A stretch of 26,128 nucleotides of DNA from positions 1 through 26,128 of IMG/VR virus record IMGVR_UViG_3300032240_002528, one strand, 5' to 3'. How positions within the stretch are numbered: the first letter of the stretch is position 1; the number at the start of each line of letters is the position of its first letter. The DNA is from a virus. Positions 1 through 6,665 of the stretch are shown here, piece by piece. The position numbers were made by a program, and so were the translations under genes. Under the pieces are notes generated by a model, which saw only the letters and a program-made list of their open reading frames with translations, ran no database searches and was not told the DNA's origin.

Positions 1-123
1 GCCTTGAGCTCCTTGATCACCCTGAGGGCCTTGGCGGCCTTGAGCTCCTTGATCACCCTGAGGGCCTTGGCGGCCTTGAGCTCCTTGATCACCCTGAGGG
101 CCTTGGCGGCCTTGAGCTCCTTG
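1..123 (-). repeat. Perfect 36-bp tandem repeat inside the collagen gene
   Basis: Three identical 36-base copies (1-36, 37-72, 73-108) and 15 bases of a fourth. Each encodes four collagen triplets, [12 protein letters not shown] on the minus strand. The unit is 23/36 G+C, far above the surrounding gene, and the copies show no synonymous differences, whereas collagen repeats from about 124 onward are degenerate. The array reaches the window edge, so the copy number is unknown. Confidence 0.95.
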
Positions 124-2376
124 TAAACCCGTTGGACCTTGATTACCTTGAGGACCAATCCCTCCAGTATTACCTGTTATACCTGTTGGACCTTGATTAC
201 CCTGAGGTCCTGTTGCTCCTGTATTTCCTGTTGGACCTTGGTTACCCTGAGGGCCTATTGGGCCTTGATTACCTTGAGCTCCAGTTGTTCCTTGTAAACC
301 TGTAGGACCCTGATTGCCTTGAACTCCTGTTGTTCCTTGAAGTCCAGTTGGACCTTGGTTACCCTGAGAGCCTGTAGGACCCTGATTTCCTTGAGAGCCT
401 GTTGTACCTTGTAAGCCAGTAGGGCCTTGGTTACCTTGGGCTCCAGTAGTTCCTTGTAAACCTGTTGGTCCTTGATTTCCTTGAGCACCAGTCGTTCCTT
501 GAACGCCAGTTGGACCTTGATTTCCTTGAGATCCATTTATACCTTGTAGACCAGTTGGTCCTTGATTTCCTTGATCGCCCTTAGGTCCTTGATTACCTTG
601 AGAGCCTGTTGTTCCTTGAAGACCTGTTGGACCCTGGTTGCCTTGATCGCCTTTAGCACCTTGAATACCTGTAGGACCTTGGTTGCCTTGATCGCCTTTA
701 GGGCCTTGATTACCTTGTTGTCCTATAGGTCCTTGGTTACCTTGAGGACCTGTAGTACCCTGAAGGCCTGTTGGACCTTGATTACCTTGGTCTCCTTTAA
801 AACCTTGATCACCTTTAGTACCTTGTAAACCAATAGGGCCTTGGTTACCCTGAAACCCTGTAGGGCCTTGATTACCCTGATCGCCTTTTATACCTTGAAG
901 ACCTTGGTTGCCTTGAGAACCAACATTACCTTGAAAACCAGTTGGACCTTGTCTTCCTTGAGCTCCTTGAAAACCTGTATCTCCTTTATCTCCAGTTCTA
1001 GCAAATGTAATTAAAACATCTAGATTATCAGTAAGGGAAGTTGTACCTGAAACATATGCTATAGGGACATCAAAATGGTCTGCATGTTCTGTGTGAAATC
1101 CAATAATAGCAAACATCACATAATTAGATGGGTTTGCTTTTTCTTTTATAATAAAGTGTCCTTTAATTTGAGAGGACGAATCATCAATTGTTTGTAAAAA
1201 TGTATAATTTGAAACATTTAAATCATCATGATAATTAATATACATTACAGAAGCACTTATAAAGTTAGTATTATTAACTTTAACTAATCCATCAACAGGA
1301 CTACTATCTGAAGTATTAGTGCTAAATGTATAGTCAAATGTTTCTCCTCCAAAGCTACCTTGTGGGCCTTGAGCACCAGTTGGGCCTTGATTACCCTGAT
1401 CACCTTTAGCTCCTTGATTACCCGTTGTACCTTGAAAACCTTGATCACCTTGAGGGCCTTGATCGCCTTGGAAACCAACTTCACCTTTATCTGCAACTGG
1501 AGTCCATGATGCGTTTATTGAACCTGGTTGAGGAGGATAGCCTGGGTTGCCTGGGTTGCCTGTTCTATAATAATATCCTCCTTGATAGATAACAGCATCA
1601 CCTATACCATAATAAAATCCATTATTATATTCTGTAGCTGGTAAATTCCATGGAAGTGGACCTTGATATCCTTGATCGCCTTGAGGGCCTTGATCACCTT
1701 GGAAGCCTTGGTCGCCTTGAGGACCTTGATCACCTTGGTCGCCTTTAAATCCTTGATCTCCAGTAAGTCCTTGATTACCAGTAATTCCTTGAAAGCCTTG
1801 GTCACCTTTTGGACCTTGATTACCTTGAAAACCTCTTATACCTTGAAATCCTTGATCGCCTTTATCTCCTTTATCACCTTGAAAACCTCTAGCACCTTGA
1901 ATACCTTGTTCACCAGTTGTACCATTAAATCCTTGATCACCTTTATCACCCTTATTACCTTGAAAACCTTGATCACCTTTTGGACCTTGATTTCCTTGAG
2001 GACCTATTGGACCTTGGTTGCCTTGGGGACCTGTTAAACCTTGATCACCTGTTAATCCTTGAAATCCCTGAACGCCATTTGGTCCTTGATTACCTTGAGG
2101 ACCTGCTATACCTTGGGGACCTTGATCACCTATTGAACCTTGTGGGCCAAGAGGACCTGTTGCTCCCGGGGAACCAGTAGCACCTGTTGGGCCTTGAGCA
2201 CCTGACGTTCCAGATCCTTCTCCTAGTTGAACAATAGTTTCAACACCATTAACATTCTTTTTAAGATAAACTTTACCATCGTAAGTATTGATGGCTAATT
2301 CCCCTAACTGTAAGTCAGCAACTGTAGGAATTTTTCCAGGCGTAGAGGTTCTACGCAGAGTAATAAGACGAGACAT
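1..2376 (-). CDS. Collagen-like tail fibre protein, 3' end beyond left edge
   Basis: A reading frame open from ATG at 2376 to base 1 (792 codons, no stop), so the C-terminus is missing. Residues 1-58 are a non-collagenous head with [19 protein letters not shown], a type of N-terminus common on phage fibres that probably attaches to the virion. Gly-X-Y triplets follow at about 59-238, 294-340 and 463-792, with Gln, Asp, Thr and Pro frequent in X/Y. Two non-collagenous modules interrupt them. One, at about 240-294, has Y-x2-G-x3-GD-x-V-x-Y-x-G-x-Y-Y and a late Trp, like a CBM5/12 chitin-binding fold. The other, at about 341-462, is beta-rich and ends [10 protein letters not shown]. It is the last gene of the virion cluster, behind its own promoter-like motif. 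Assignment as receptor-binding or decorating fibre is an inference; a head fibre is possible. Confidence 0.88.
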   Translation of the reverse strand, partial: MSRLITLRRTSTPGKIPTVADLQLGELAINTYDGKVYLKKNVNGVETIVQLGEGSGTSGAQGPTGATGSPGATGPLGPQGSIGDQGPQGIAGPQGNQGPNGVQGFQGLTGDQGLTGPQGNQGPIGPQGNQGPKGDQGFQGNKGDKGDQGFNGTTGEQGIQGARGFQGDKGDKGDQGFQGIRGFQGNQGPKGDQGFQGITGNQGLTGDQGFKGDQGDQGPQGDQGFQGDQGPQGDQGYQGPLPWNLPATEYNNGFYYGIGDAVIYQGGYYYRTGNPGNPGYPPQPGSINASWTPVADKGEVGFQGDQGPQGDQGFQGTTGNQGAKGDQGNQGPTGAQGPQGSFGGETFDYTFSTNTSDSSPVDGLVKVNNTNFISASVMYINYHDDLNVSNYTFLQTIDDSSSQIKGHFIIKEKANPSNYVMFAIIGFHTEHADHFDVPIAYVSGTTSLTDNLDVLITFARTGDKGDTGFQGAQGRQGPTGFQGNVGSQGNQGLQGIKGDQGNQGPTGFQGNQGPIGLQGTKGDQGFKGDQGNQGPTGLQGTTGPQGNQGPIGQQGNQGPKGDQGNQGPTGIQGAKGDQGNQGPTGLQGTTGSQGNQGPKGDQGNQGPTGLQGINGSQGNQGPTGVQGTTGAQGNQGPTGLQGTTGAQGNQGPTGLQGTTGSQGNQGPTGSQGNQGPTGLQGTTGVQGNQGPTGLQGTTGAQGNQGPIGPQGNQGPTGNTGATGPQGNQGPTGITGNTGGIGPQGNQGPTGLQGAQGRQGPQGDQGAQGRQGPQGDQGAQGRQGPQGDQGAQG

Positions 2377-2437
2377 AAGCGCTCAGATAATTTAAAGTAT
2401 ATACTTGCACCTTACGGTGACCTATCAATCAGGCGCG
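2377..2437 (-). other. Leader of the collagen-like fibre gene
   Basis: Sixty-one bases between the promoter-like motif and the ATG at 2376. It holds a perfect 12-base palindrome AAGTATATACTT (2395-2406) and a small stem CACC/GGTG with a GTAA tetraloop on the transcribed strand (2408-2419). No open reading frame is seen. Its role is unknown; it is longer than the 11-39 base leaders at most other units. Confidence 0.4.
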
Positions 2438-2446
2438 TATAAATAT
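2438..2446 (-). promoter_or_regulatory. ATATTTATA promoter-like motif before the collagen fibre gene
   Basis: The coding strand reads ATATTTATA directly after the terminator of the preceding unit, 62 bases before the ATG of the fibre. One of nine copies of the ATATTTAT core at transcription-unit boundaries in this window. Confidence 0.5.
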
Positions 2447-2449
2447 AAA

Positions 2450-2469
2450 AGAGCTCCGTTTGGAGCTCT
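2450..2469 (-). terminator. Rho-independent terminator after the 445-aa fibre gene
   Basis: On the minus strand an 8-bp stem AGAGCTCC/GGAGCTCT with an AAAC loop is followed by TTT and AT-rich sequence. It lies 30 bases past the stop of the 445-aa gene and separates it from the collagen fibre. Confidence 0.85.
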
Positions 2470-2498
2470 CTTAATTATATTAAAATTAATTTTTAATC

Positions 2499-3836
2499 TT
2501 AGAATGTACCACCATCAATTACATTACTCATAGTCCAAGCGCTTCCGTTCCATTGAGCAATTTCTCCAGAACCTGAAGGAGCCGTCATTGAAACTATTTG
2601 GCTTGTTGAGTTGCCGTACAGTAAAGCATTTGTTGTTAATGTGTTTGCATTTAAAGTTGCAATTCTTTTTTCAGTACCTAACGGACCTGCTATCCAGTAA
2701 TCATTTGATGAATCCCAAAGTAATGAACCTGATACTGTATAAGGTGAAGTTGGGTCTTTAACAACCAAACCGGCATTTGTAGCACCAGTACCATTTAATG
2801 AAATTATATTATCACCAATTTCAACTGTTGTTGAATTAACAATTGTTGAAGTACCATTTACTGTTAAATTACCACCTACTGTTACACTTCCTGAGAACCA
2901 ACCTGAACTAGCTGAAATGTTATTTTGGAAAAATGCTGAACCTGTTACTTCTAAGTCTTGGCCAATTGTTACTTTATGATCAAATGAACCAGAATGTGCA
3001 TGTAAATCATGAATATATGAGCTTCCTGTTACTTCTAAAGCTCCAGATACTGTTAACTTTTGAGCAATAGTAACATCATCAGGTAAACCAATTTGTACTG
3101 TATATCCGTCTGATCCGCTATTTAAAGAAATAGCAGTATTAATTTCATTAGTAGTACCTAAAACTTTTAAGTTTTGAGTCTTTAAATTAATTGATTGACT
3201 AATATTACCATCACTGTATACTACTAAATTTGTAGCAATACCTGTTAATTGACTACCATCTCCGGCAAATGAACCTGTAAAGTAACCACTTGCAGTAACG
3301 AAAGCACCGGTTGTTGCATATACACCACTCCAGTAACTACCTGTACTACCCAAACTATACATGTTATCATGTTCTGGGAACAAGTTAGATGAGATATACC
3401 CACCCATTACTAAGTTAGAAAGTATTGCATGTCCTATACTTGCATAAGATGCTGTTACAACACTAGCACTTAAATTTGTATCAACGCTTACATAAGAAGC
3501 ACTTACTACCGCTGGGGTAATTGTACTTCCACTTACTGAACCTGCTAAATCTAAACGTTGGTTACTACCAGATGATTGTAAGATGTAAAGATTCTTACCT
3601 GTAGTATCATAGAAAGATACACCATCTAATTGACTATAAGTTGAAATATTAGGTACTGAAGAACCATAATATAATTGTGGTACTGCTTTATATGATGAAG
3701 AATCACCAACAAATAATACAGGGCCGTTTAAACTACCTACTGAGCCTGTACCTAATATAATTTCACCAGGATTTACAGGTGATAGAGTGCCTACGTTACT
3801 TATCGAACCGCGGCGATGTTTAATTATTTGAGCCAT
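2499..3836 (-). CDS. Tail fibre / receptor-region structural protein, 445 aa
   Basis: Full-length ORF. It begins MAQIIKHRRGSISNVG, followed by a PGEIILGTGS segment, a start often seen on phage fibre and appendage proteins. The body is low in Cys and Lys and rich in Ser, Thr, Gly and Asn, with recurring GxLxVTGS/SASYxS strands. Near the C-terminus, VGGNLTVNGTSTIVNSTTVE followed by IGDNIISLNG is a module recurrent in fibres of T4-like marine and freshwater phages. The protein ends DGGTF, echoing the DLGTF end of the 86-aa neighbour upstream. It has its own promoter-like motif 39 bases ahead and a strong terminator behind, so it is probably a monocistronic late gene. Fibre is the best call; which appendage it belongs to cannot be told. 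Confidence 0.75.
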   Translation of the reverse strand: MAQIIKHRRGSISNVGTLSPVNPGEIILGTGSVGSLNGPVLFVGDSSSYKAVPQLYYGSSVPNISTYSQLDGVSFYDTTGKNLYILQSSGSNQRLDLAGSVSGSTITPAVVSASYVSVDTNLSASVVTASYASIGHAILSNLVMGGYISSNLFPEHDNMYSLGSTGSYWSGVYATTGAFVTASGYFTGSFAGDGSQLTGIATNLVVYSDGNISQSINLKTQNLKVLGTTNEINTAISLNSGSDGYTVQIGLPDDVTIAQKLTVSGALEVTGSSYIHDLHAHSGSFDHKVTIGQDLEVTGSAFFQNNISASSGWFSGSVTVGGNLTVNGTSTIVNSTTVEIGDNIISLNGTGATNAGLVVKDPTSPYTVSGSLLWDSSNDYWIAGPLGTEKRIATLNANTLTTNALLYGNSTSQIVSMTAPSGSGEIAQWNGSAWTMSNVIDGGTF

Positions 3837-3874
3837 ACTTTTTTATATAAATTTTTAATGGTATTATGTCTATT

Positions 3875-3883
3875 AATAAATAT
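3875..3883 (-). promoter_or_regulatory. ATATTTATT promoter-like motif before the 445-aa fibre gene
   Basis: The coding strand reads ATATTTATT in the 51-base gap between the 86-aa and 445-aa genes, 39 bases before the ATG. The gap has no other obvious signal apart from A/T-rich sequence before the start. Confidence 0.5.
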
Positions 3884-3887
3884 TGAT

Positions 3888-4148
3888 CTAGAACGTACCC
3901 AAGTCAACTGATTGAGGAGTTGTTTCGTCTCCTAAAGTATCTATGTTATCTATTGTTAAAGAAGCAGGTGATACTCCAGGTAAATCGTGTATTACAGTAT
4001 CTCCATATATAGTAACTGCAGGTATTGATTCAGTTTGTTGATAGAAAGTTGATGATCCACTTGCTACAAGTAAATCTCCTGTAATTTCTAACCCATTTCC
4101 AGATAATTTTAATGGGGCTGCTATTTGTTCTAATCTAATTAATGACAT
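3888..4148 (-). CDS. Small fibre-type structural protein, 86 aa
   Basis: Starts MSLIRLEQIAAPLKLSG and continues with LEITGDLLVASGSSTF, the short beta-strand plus SGS pattern found in the 445-aa fibre next door. It ends DLGTF, close to the DGGTF end of that protein, and stops with TAG. Its ATG is one base past the stop of the gp15-like gene (TAATATG), so it is the last gene of the neck/tail-completion operon and probably translationally coupled. Probably a small fibre-base or adaptor protein. I do not know a named family, so function is inferred only from composition and position. Confidence 0.65.
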   Translation of the reverse strand: MSLIRLEQIAAPLKLSGNGLEITGDLLVASGSSTFYQQTESIPAVTIYGDTVIHDLPGVSPASLTIDNIDTLGDETTPQSVDLGTF

Positions 4149-4149
4149 A

Positions 4150-5385
4150 TTATATTACTTTACCTATTACTGTTATTTCATCTGTAGGGATTAATGTGTA
4201 TCCTAAAGATGTTGGGTCTATTGTTAATACTAAGTTAGCTCCTATATCTACAAACGATACAATTGATTGTCCTGGTATATAAATACCATTTGCAAAGAAA
4301 TTGAAGTTTGATAATGTTGGAGCTGGGATTTTTGATCCTTCTGGTGGATTTAAAATATTTACTCCAACAAATACAGCTTGGTTTGCTGTAACTGTTGTAG
4401 CTACTCTTGTATTATTTGTTTGTAAGTATTCAAGATCAGTAGCTGCTGTATCGTAAATAGTAATGTTATTTGAACCTTCAACAAATGATGAACCACCACC
4501 TGCATTTGGTCTTAAACCAATAGTTTGAACTTGTTCAACATCACCCATTGTTGTTTCTAAACCAAATACTACTTGAGATTTAGAATAAAATATATCGCTA
4601 TTTGCTAATTCTTTATTAATTGAATCAGGAATTATATATCCATTTAATGTAATACTAAATGTTGTTTTTGCAATTCTATCGTTATCTGATTCTACAGCTA
4701 CTGTTGTAGCAAATGAATCAATTTTAGATCTAAATTGAAAACGTTTTGGATCACCCCAATATGAATCTGAAGCAAATTGAATTGCTTCTACGATTTTATT
4801 ATTTTGTTCTACATAGTTTGTAAATATAATACATTCATATGTTACAGTAACATAATCAGGTACTACAGACATGTAGTATTGTTTTGAAGGTGTTCTATTT
4901 GTTAGTATTGAAAAACTATCATAATGATTTTTAGAATTATATTTGGTTTCAAACACTTGAAATAAATGTGCTTTATTACCATCTATCTTATTACCTAAAC
5001 TTCTATTTTTTTCAATATTGTTTCTTCTAAATACTATAATAGGAACCCTAACTTTATTATTTGAATCTCTTAAAAATCCATTTTGTTGTATTGATTTCCA
5101 TCTTTCAGGAGAACCATACACTATAGGAACTTTAATCATCTCCCCATCTTGAAATACTTGAGGTTTAATAGTATTATCAAAATAATAAGTAATAGCACTA
5201 TCTAAATCTTGTAAACCAACAGAAAAATCTTTTATTTTATCATTTCTACGAGATATTTCTTTAGCTCTGTTATGGGTAAAAGAAGTTGTAGAAACAGGTT
5301 TACCTATAGCTTTATCATAAGCAGATATCTGTGATTGAGCTACTTCAAAAGGTTTAGTTGTTTCTATGGATCTTTTTCTAGTCAT
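4150..5385 (-). CDS. Tail sheath stabiliser/terminator, T4 gp15-like, 411 aa
   Basis: The N-terminal two thirds follow the T4 gp15 pattern. LQDLDSAITYYFDNTIKP matches the early helix. MIKVPIVYGSPERWKS corresponds to gp15's FIRVPITYASKEHFM. VTVTYECIIFTNYVEQNNKI matches its YELSIFTRYEDDMFQIVEQ. TTFSITLNGYIIPD matches its WSLTFEVNGWMYP. In T4 this hexamer caps the tail tube and sheath and joins the tail to the neck. At 411 aa it is longer than T4 gp15 (about 270 aa); the extra C-terminal part (about 290-411) contains NFFANGIYIPGQSIVSF and looks like an added beta domain. It sits with the gp13- and gp14-like genes, as in T4. Its start overlaps the previous stop (TAATG). The assignment rests on motif comparison from memory, without a search. 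Confidence 0.75.
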   Translation of the reverse strand: MTRKRSIETTKPFEVAQSQISAYDKAIGKPVSTTSFTHNRAKEISRRNDKIKDFSVGLQDLDSAITYYFDNTIKPQVFQDGEMIKVPIVYGSPERWKSIQQNGFLRDSNNKVRVPIIVFRRNNIEKNRSLGNKIDGNKAHLFQVFETKYNSKNHYDSFSILTNRTPSKQYYMSVVPDYVTVTYECIIFTNYVEQNNKIVEAIQFASDSYWGDPKRFQFRSKIDSFATTVAVESDNDRIAKTTFSITLNGYIIPDSINKELANSDIFYSKSQVVFGLETTMGDVEQVQTIGLRPNAGGGSSFVEGSNNITIYDTAATDLEYLQTNNTRVATTVTANQAVFVGVNILNPPEGSKIPAPTLSNFNFFANGIYIPGQSIVSFVDIGANLVLTIDPTSLGYTLIPTDEITVIGKVI

Positions 5386-5735
5386 TATATTCTACCTTGT
5401 TTTTCTAAGGCCATTAATTTGTCTAAAGCATTCATTGCTCTAAATAATTGATTATATAATTTGCTGATTTCTTTAGCTGTAGAAGCTATATCAGGATTAG
5501 TAGAAAAGGTAAATACATCAAATTCTCTTTTATTTTGAATGATGTTTCTTTTTATATTATCAATCTTAGGTAAATTGATTACTTGAGAAGCAGTCATTTC
5601 AGGACGATTTGGATCCTTAGGCAATGATACTAAAATTGTTCCTTTCTTATATAATTCTCTTTTTTGTTCTGGAGATAAATCAGAAATTGCAATTTCAGCT
5701 TCTGTAATTTCGTTTAGTATATCTGTTAATTTCAT
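5385..5735 (-). CDS. Unknown small protein of the neck operon, 116 aa
   Basis: Not recognised. It begins MKLTDILNEITEAEIAIS, which resembles the MKLENLLNEILSI start of the next gene upstream and places an L-x-E tripeptide about eight residues from the N-terminus. The middle carries PKDPNRPEMTASQVINLPKI. The C-terminal third (STAKEISKLYNQLFRAMNAL) is probably an amphipathic helix or coiled coil. It is mostly hydrophilic with no membrane segment. It lies between the gp14-like and gp15-like genes, one base from the upstream stop (TAATATG) and overlapping the downstream start (TAATG), so it is likely made with, and may belong to, the neck or tail-completion complex. Confidence 0.6.
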   Translation of the reverse strand: MKLTDILNEITEAEIAISDLSPEQKRELYKKGTILVSLPKDPNRPEMTASQVINLPKIDNIKRNIIQNKREFDVFTFSTNPDIASTAKEISKLYNQLFRAMNALDKLMALEKQGRI

Positions 5736-5736
5736 A

Positions 5737-6075
5737 TTAATATTGACCTACTTTTTCAATTGTTTGTAATCTAGGAACAAATTGCAATAACCCGTCTACT
5801 TTATGAGTAGTTGATGCTGCAACTTTAATTTTTTGAATATCTGCTTCTGGTGTTGATGTTACAATATATTTTATTTTTAATAATGCAAATTCAGCTACAT
5901 TAGTAGCTTTATTATCTAAAAAGTCACTTTGTTGTACAGTTACAACCACAACTCCAGGTAATGCTCTAACCTCATTATAAATCAATACTTGATTATAATT
6001 TGAGTTAGTTTTTATCAATACCTCTATTTTGTATATAGATAAAATTTCGTTTAATAAATTTTCTAATTTCATCAT
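5737..6075 (-). CDS. Unknown small protein of the neck operon, about 112 aa
   Basis: Not assigned to a family. The start is placed at ATG 6075 (or the adjacent ATG at 6072): ATGATGAAA overlaps the upstream TGA in the classic ATGA arrangement, whereas the longer frame opening at 6117 would run into the gp14-like gene. The sequence MKLENLLNEILSIYKIEVLI continues with alternating strand and helix (YNEVRALPGVVVVTVQQS, then FALLKIKYIV, then ADIQKIKVAA), which suggests a compact alpha/beta ferredoxin-like fold. Being between gp14-like and gp15-like genes, a tail-completion or neck role is plausible but unproven. Confidence 0.6.
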   Translation of the reverse strand: MMKLENLLNEILSIYKIEVLIKTNSNYNQVLIYNEVRALPGVVVVTVQQSDFLDNKATNVAEFALLKIKYIVTSTPEADIQKIKVAASTTHKVDGLLQFVPRLQTIEKVGQY

Positions 6076-6665
6076 GATGCTAGTATATTCAATTTTGTCA
6101 TTCTTGTTAAAGAACAATTTAAAATATATATAATAAGACTACCAGCTGAGTTTGCAGTTTGTGCAGTAACAGGAGATCCAGCAGCTGTATAAAACTGAGC
6201 ATCTGTTGATGTTACTTCATAATATCTATCTCTATCAACTAATATATCTCCTACCTCTGGTGTAAAATTAAATTGTTCAACTGTGGTTTTTGGTATACTC
6301 ACTGTAATATTTTGAGTAGGATCAGAACCATAATCAGTATCGGTATAAGTTAAAGCACTTCTTTCAATTAAACACTTTATTTCTAATGGAGGGTAATACC
6401 ATTTTTCAATTGCCTCCCCATACATATTAGCTACTGTGTTGTCTAAGTCACATTTAAAATATCCCACCTTCATACCAGCAAAATTAATTAATTGCTGAAC
6501 TGTAGCTGCTGCTTGACCACCAGGGCCCGGAGGGGGTGGAGGAGGAGCAGGGGATGGTGTTGGTGCAGGGGATGGAGGTGTTCCTATTCCTCCACCTTTT
6601 GGAGGGGGTGGATTAACGGGAGTTGGTGACGGGGTTCCTCCTATTTTTATAATTCCTTTAGCCAT
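6072..6665 (-). CDS. Neck protein, T4 gp14-like, with proline-rich N-terminal linker, 197 aa
   Basis: Residues 1-11 (MAKGIIKIGGT) lead into a very proline-rich tract at about 12-50, including PAPPPPPPGPGG. The folded part from about residue 55 holds the gp14-type pattern: YGEAIEKWYYPPLEIKCLIE, then PEVGDILVDRDRYYEVTSTD, then a short YILNCSLTRMTKL strand. In T4 gp14 the corresponding region reads GDI-YFPL-x-K-x-F-E-I and joins portal to tail. T4 gp14 is about 256 aa, so this is a shorter core. It follows the gp13-like gene with a TAATG overlap and precedes the gp15-like gene by two small genes. Assignment is moderate because only short motifs are shared. Confidence 0.6.
   Translation of the reverse strand: MAKGIIKIGGTPSPTPVNPPPPKGGGIGTPPSPAPTPSPAPPPPPPGPGGQAAATVQQLINFAGMKVGYFKCDLDNTVANMYGEAIEKWYYPPLEIKCLIERSALTYTDTDYGSDPTQNITVSIPKTTVEQFNFTPEVGDILVDRDRYYEVTSTDAQFYTAAGSPVTAQTANSAGSLIIYILNCSLTRMTKLNILAS

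Noticed and set aside
1-123. CRISPR array, because the direct repeat is 36 bases long
   Set aside because: Copies are contiguous with no spacers and the sequence is in frame with the collagen Gly-X-Y coding sequence.
255-2180. Several long open frames on both strands in the first 2.2 kb (for example 255-536, 562-828, 1663-2037)
   Set aside because: They are out-of-frame or opposite-strand shadows of the collagen repeat; the open Gly-X-Y frame covers the whole region and gives a sensible N-terminal domain.
6076-6117. Upstream start for the 112-aa neck-operon gene
   Set aside because: It lies within the gp14-like coding sequence, while ATG 6075 forms a standard ATGA overlap and gives the MKLENLLNE start similar to the neighbouring gene.
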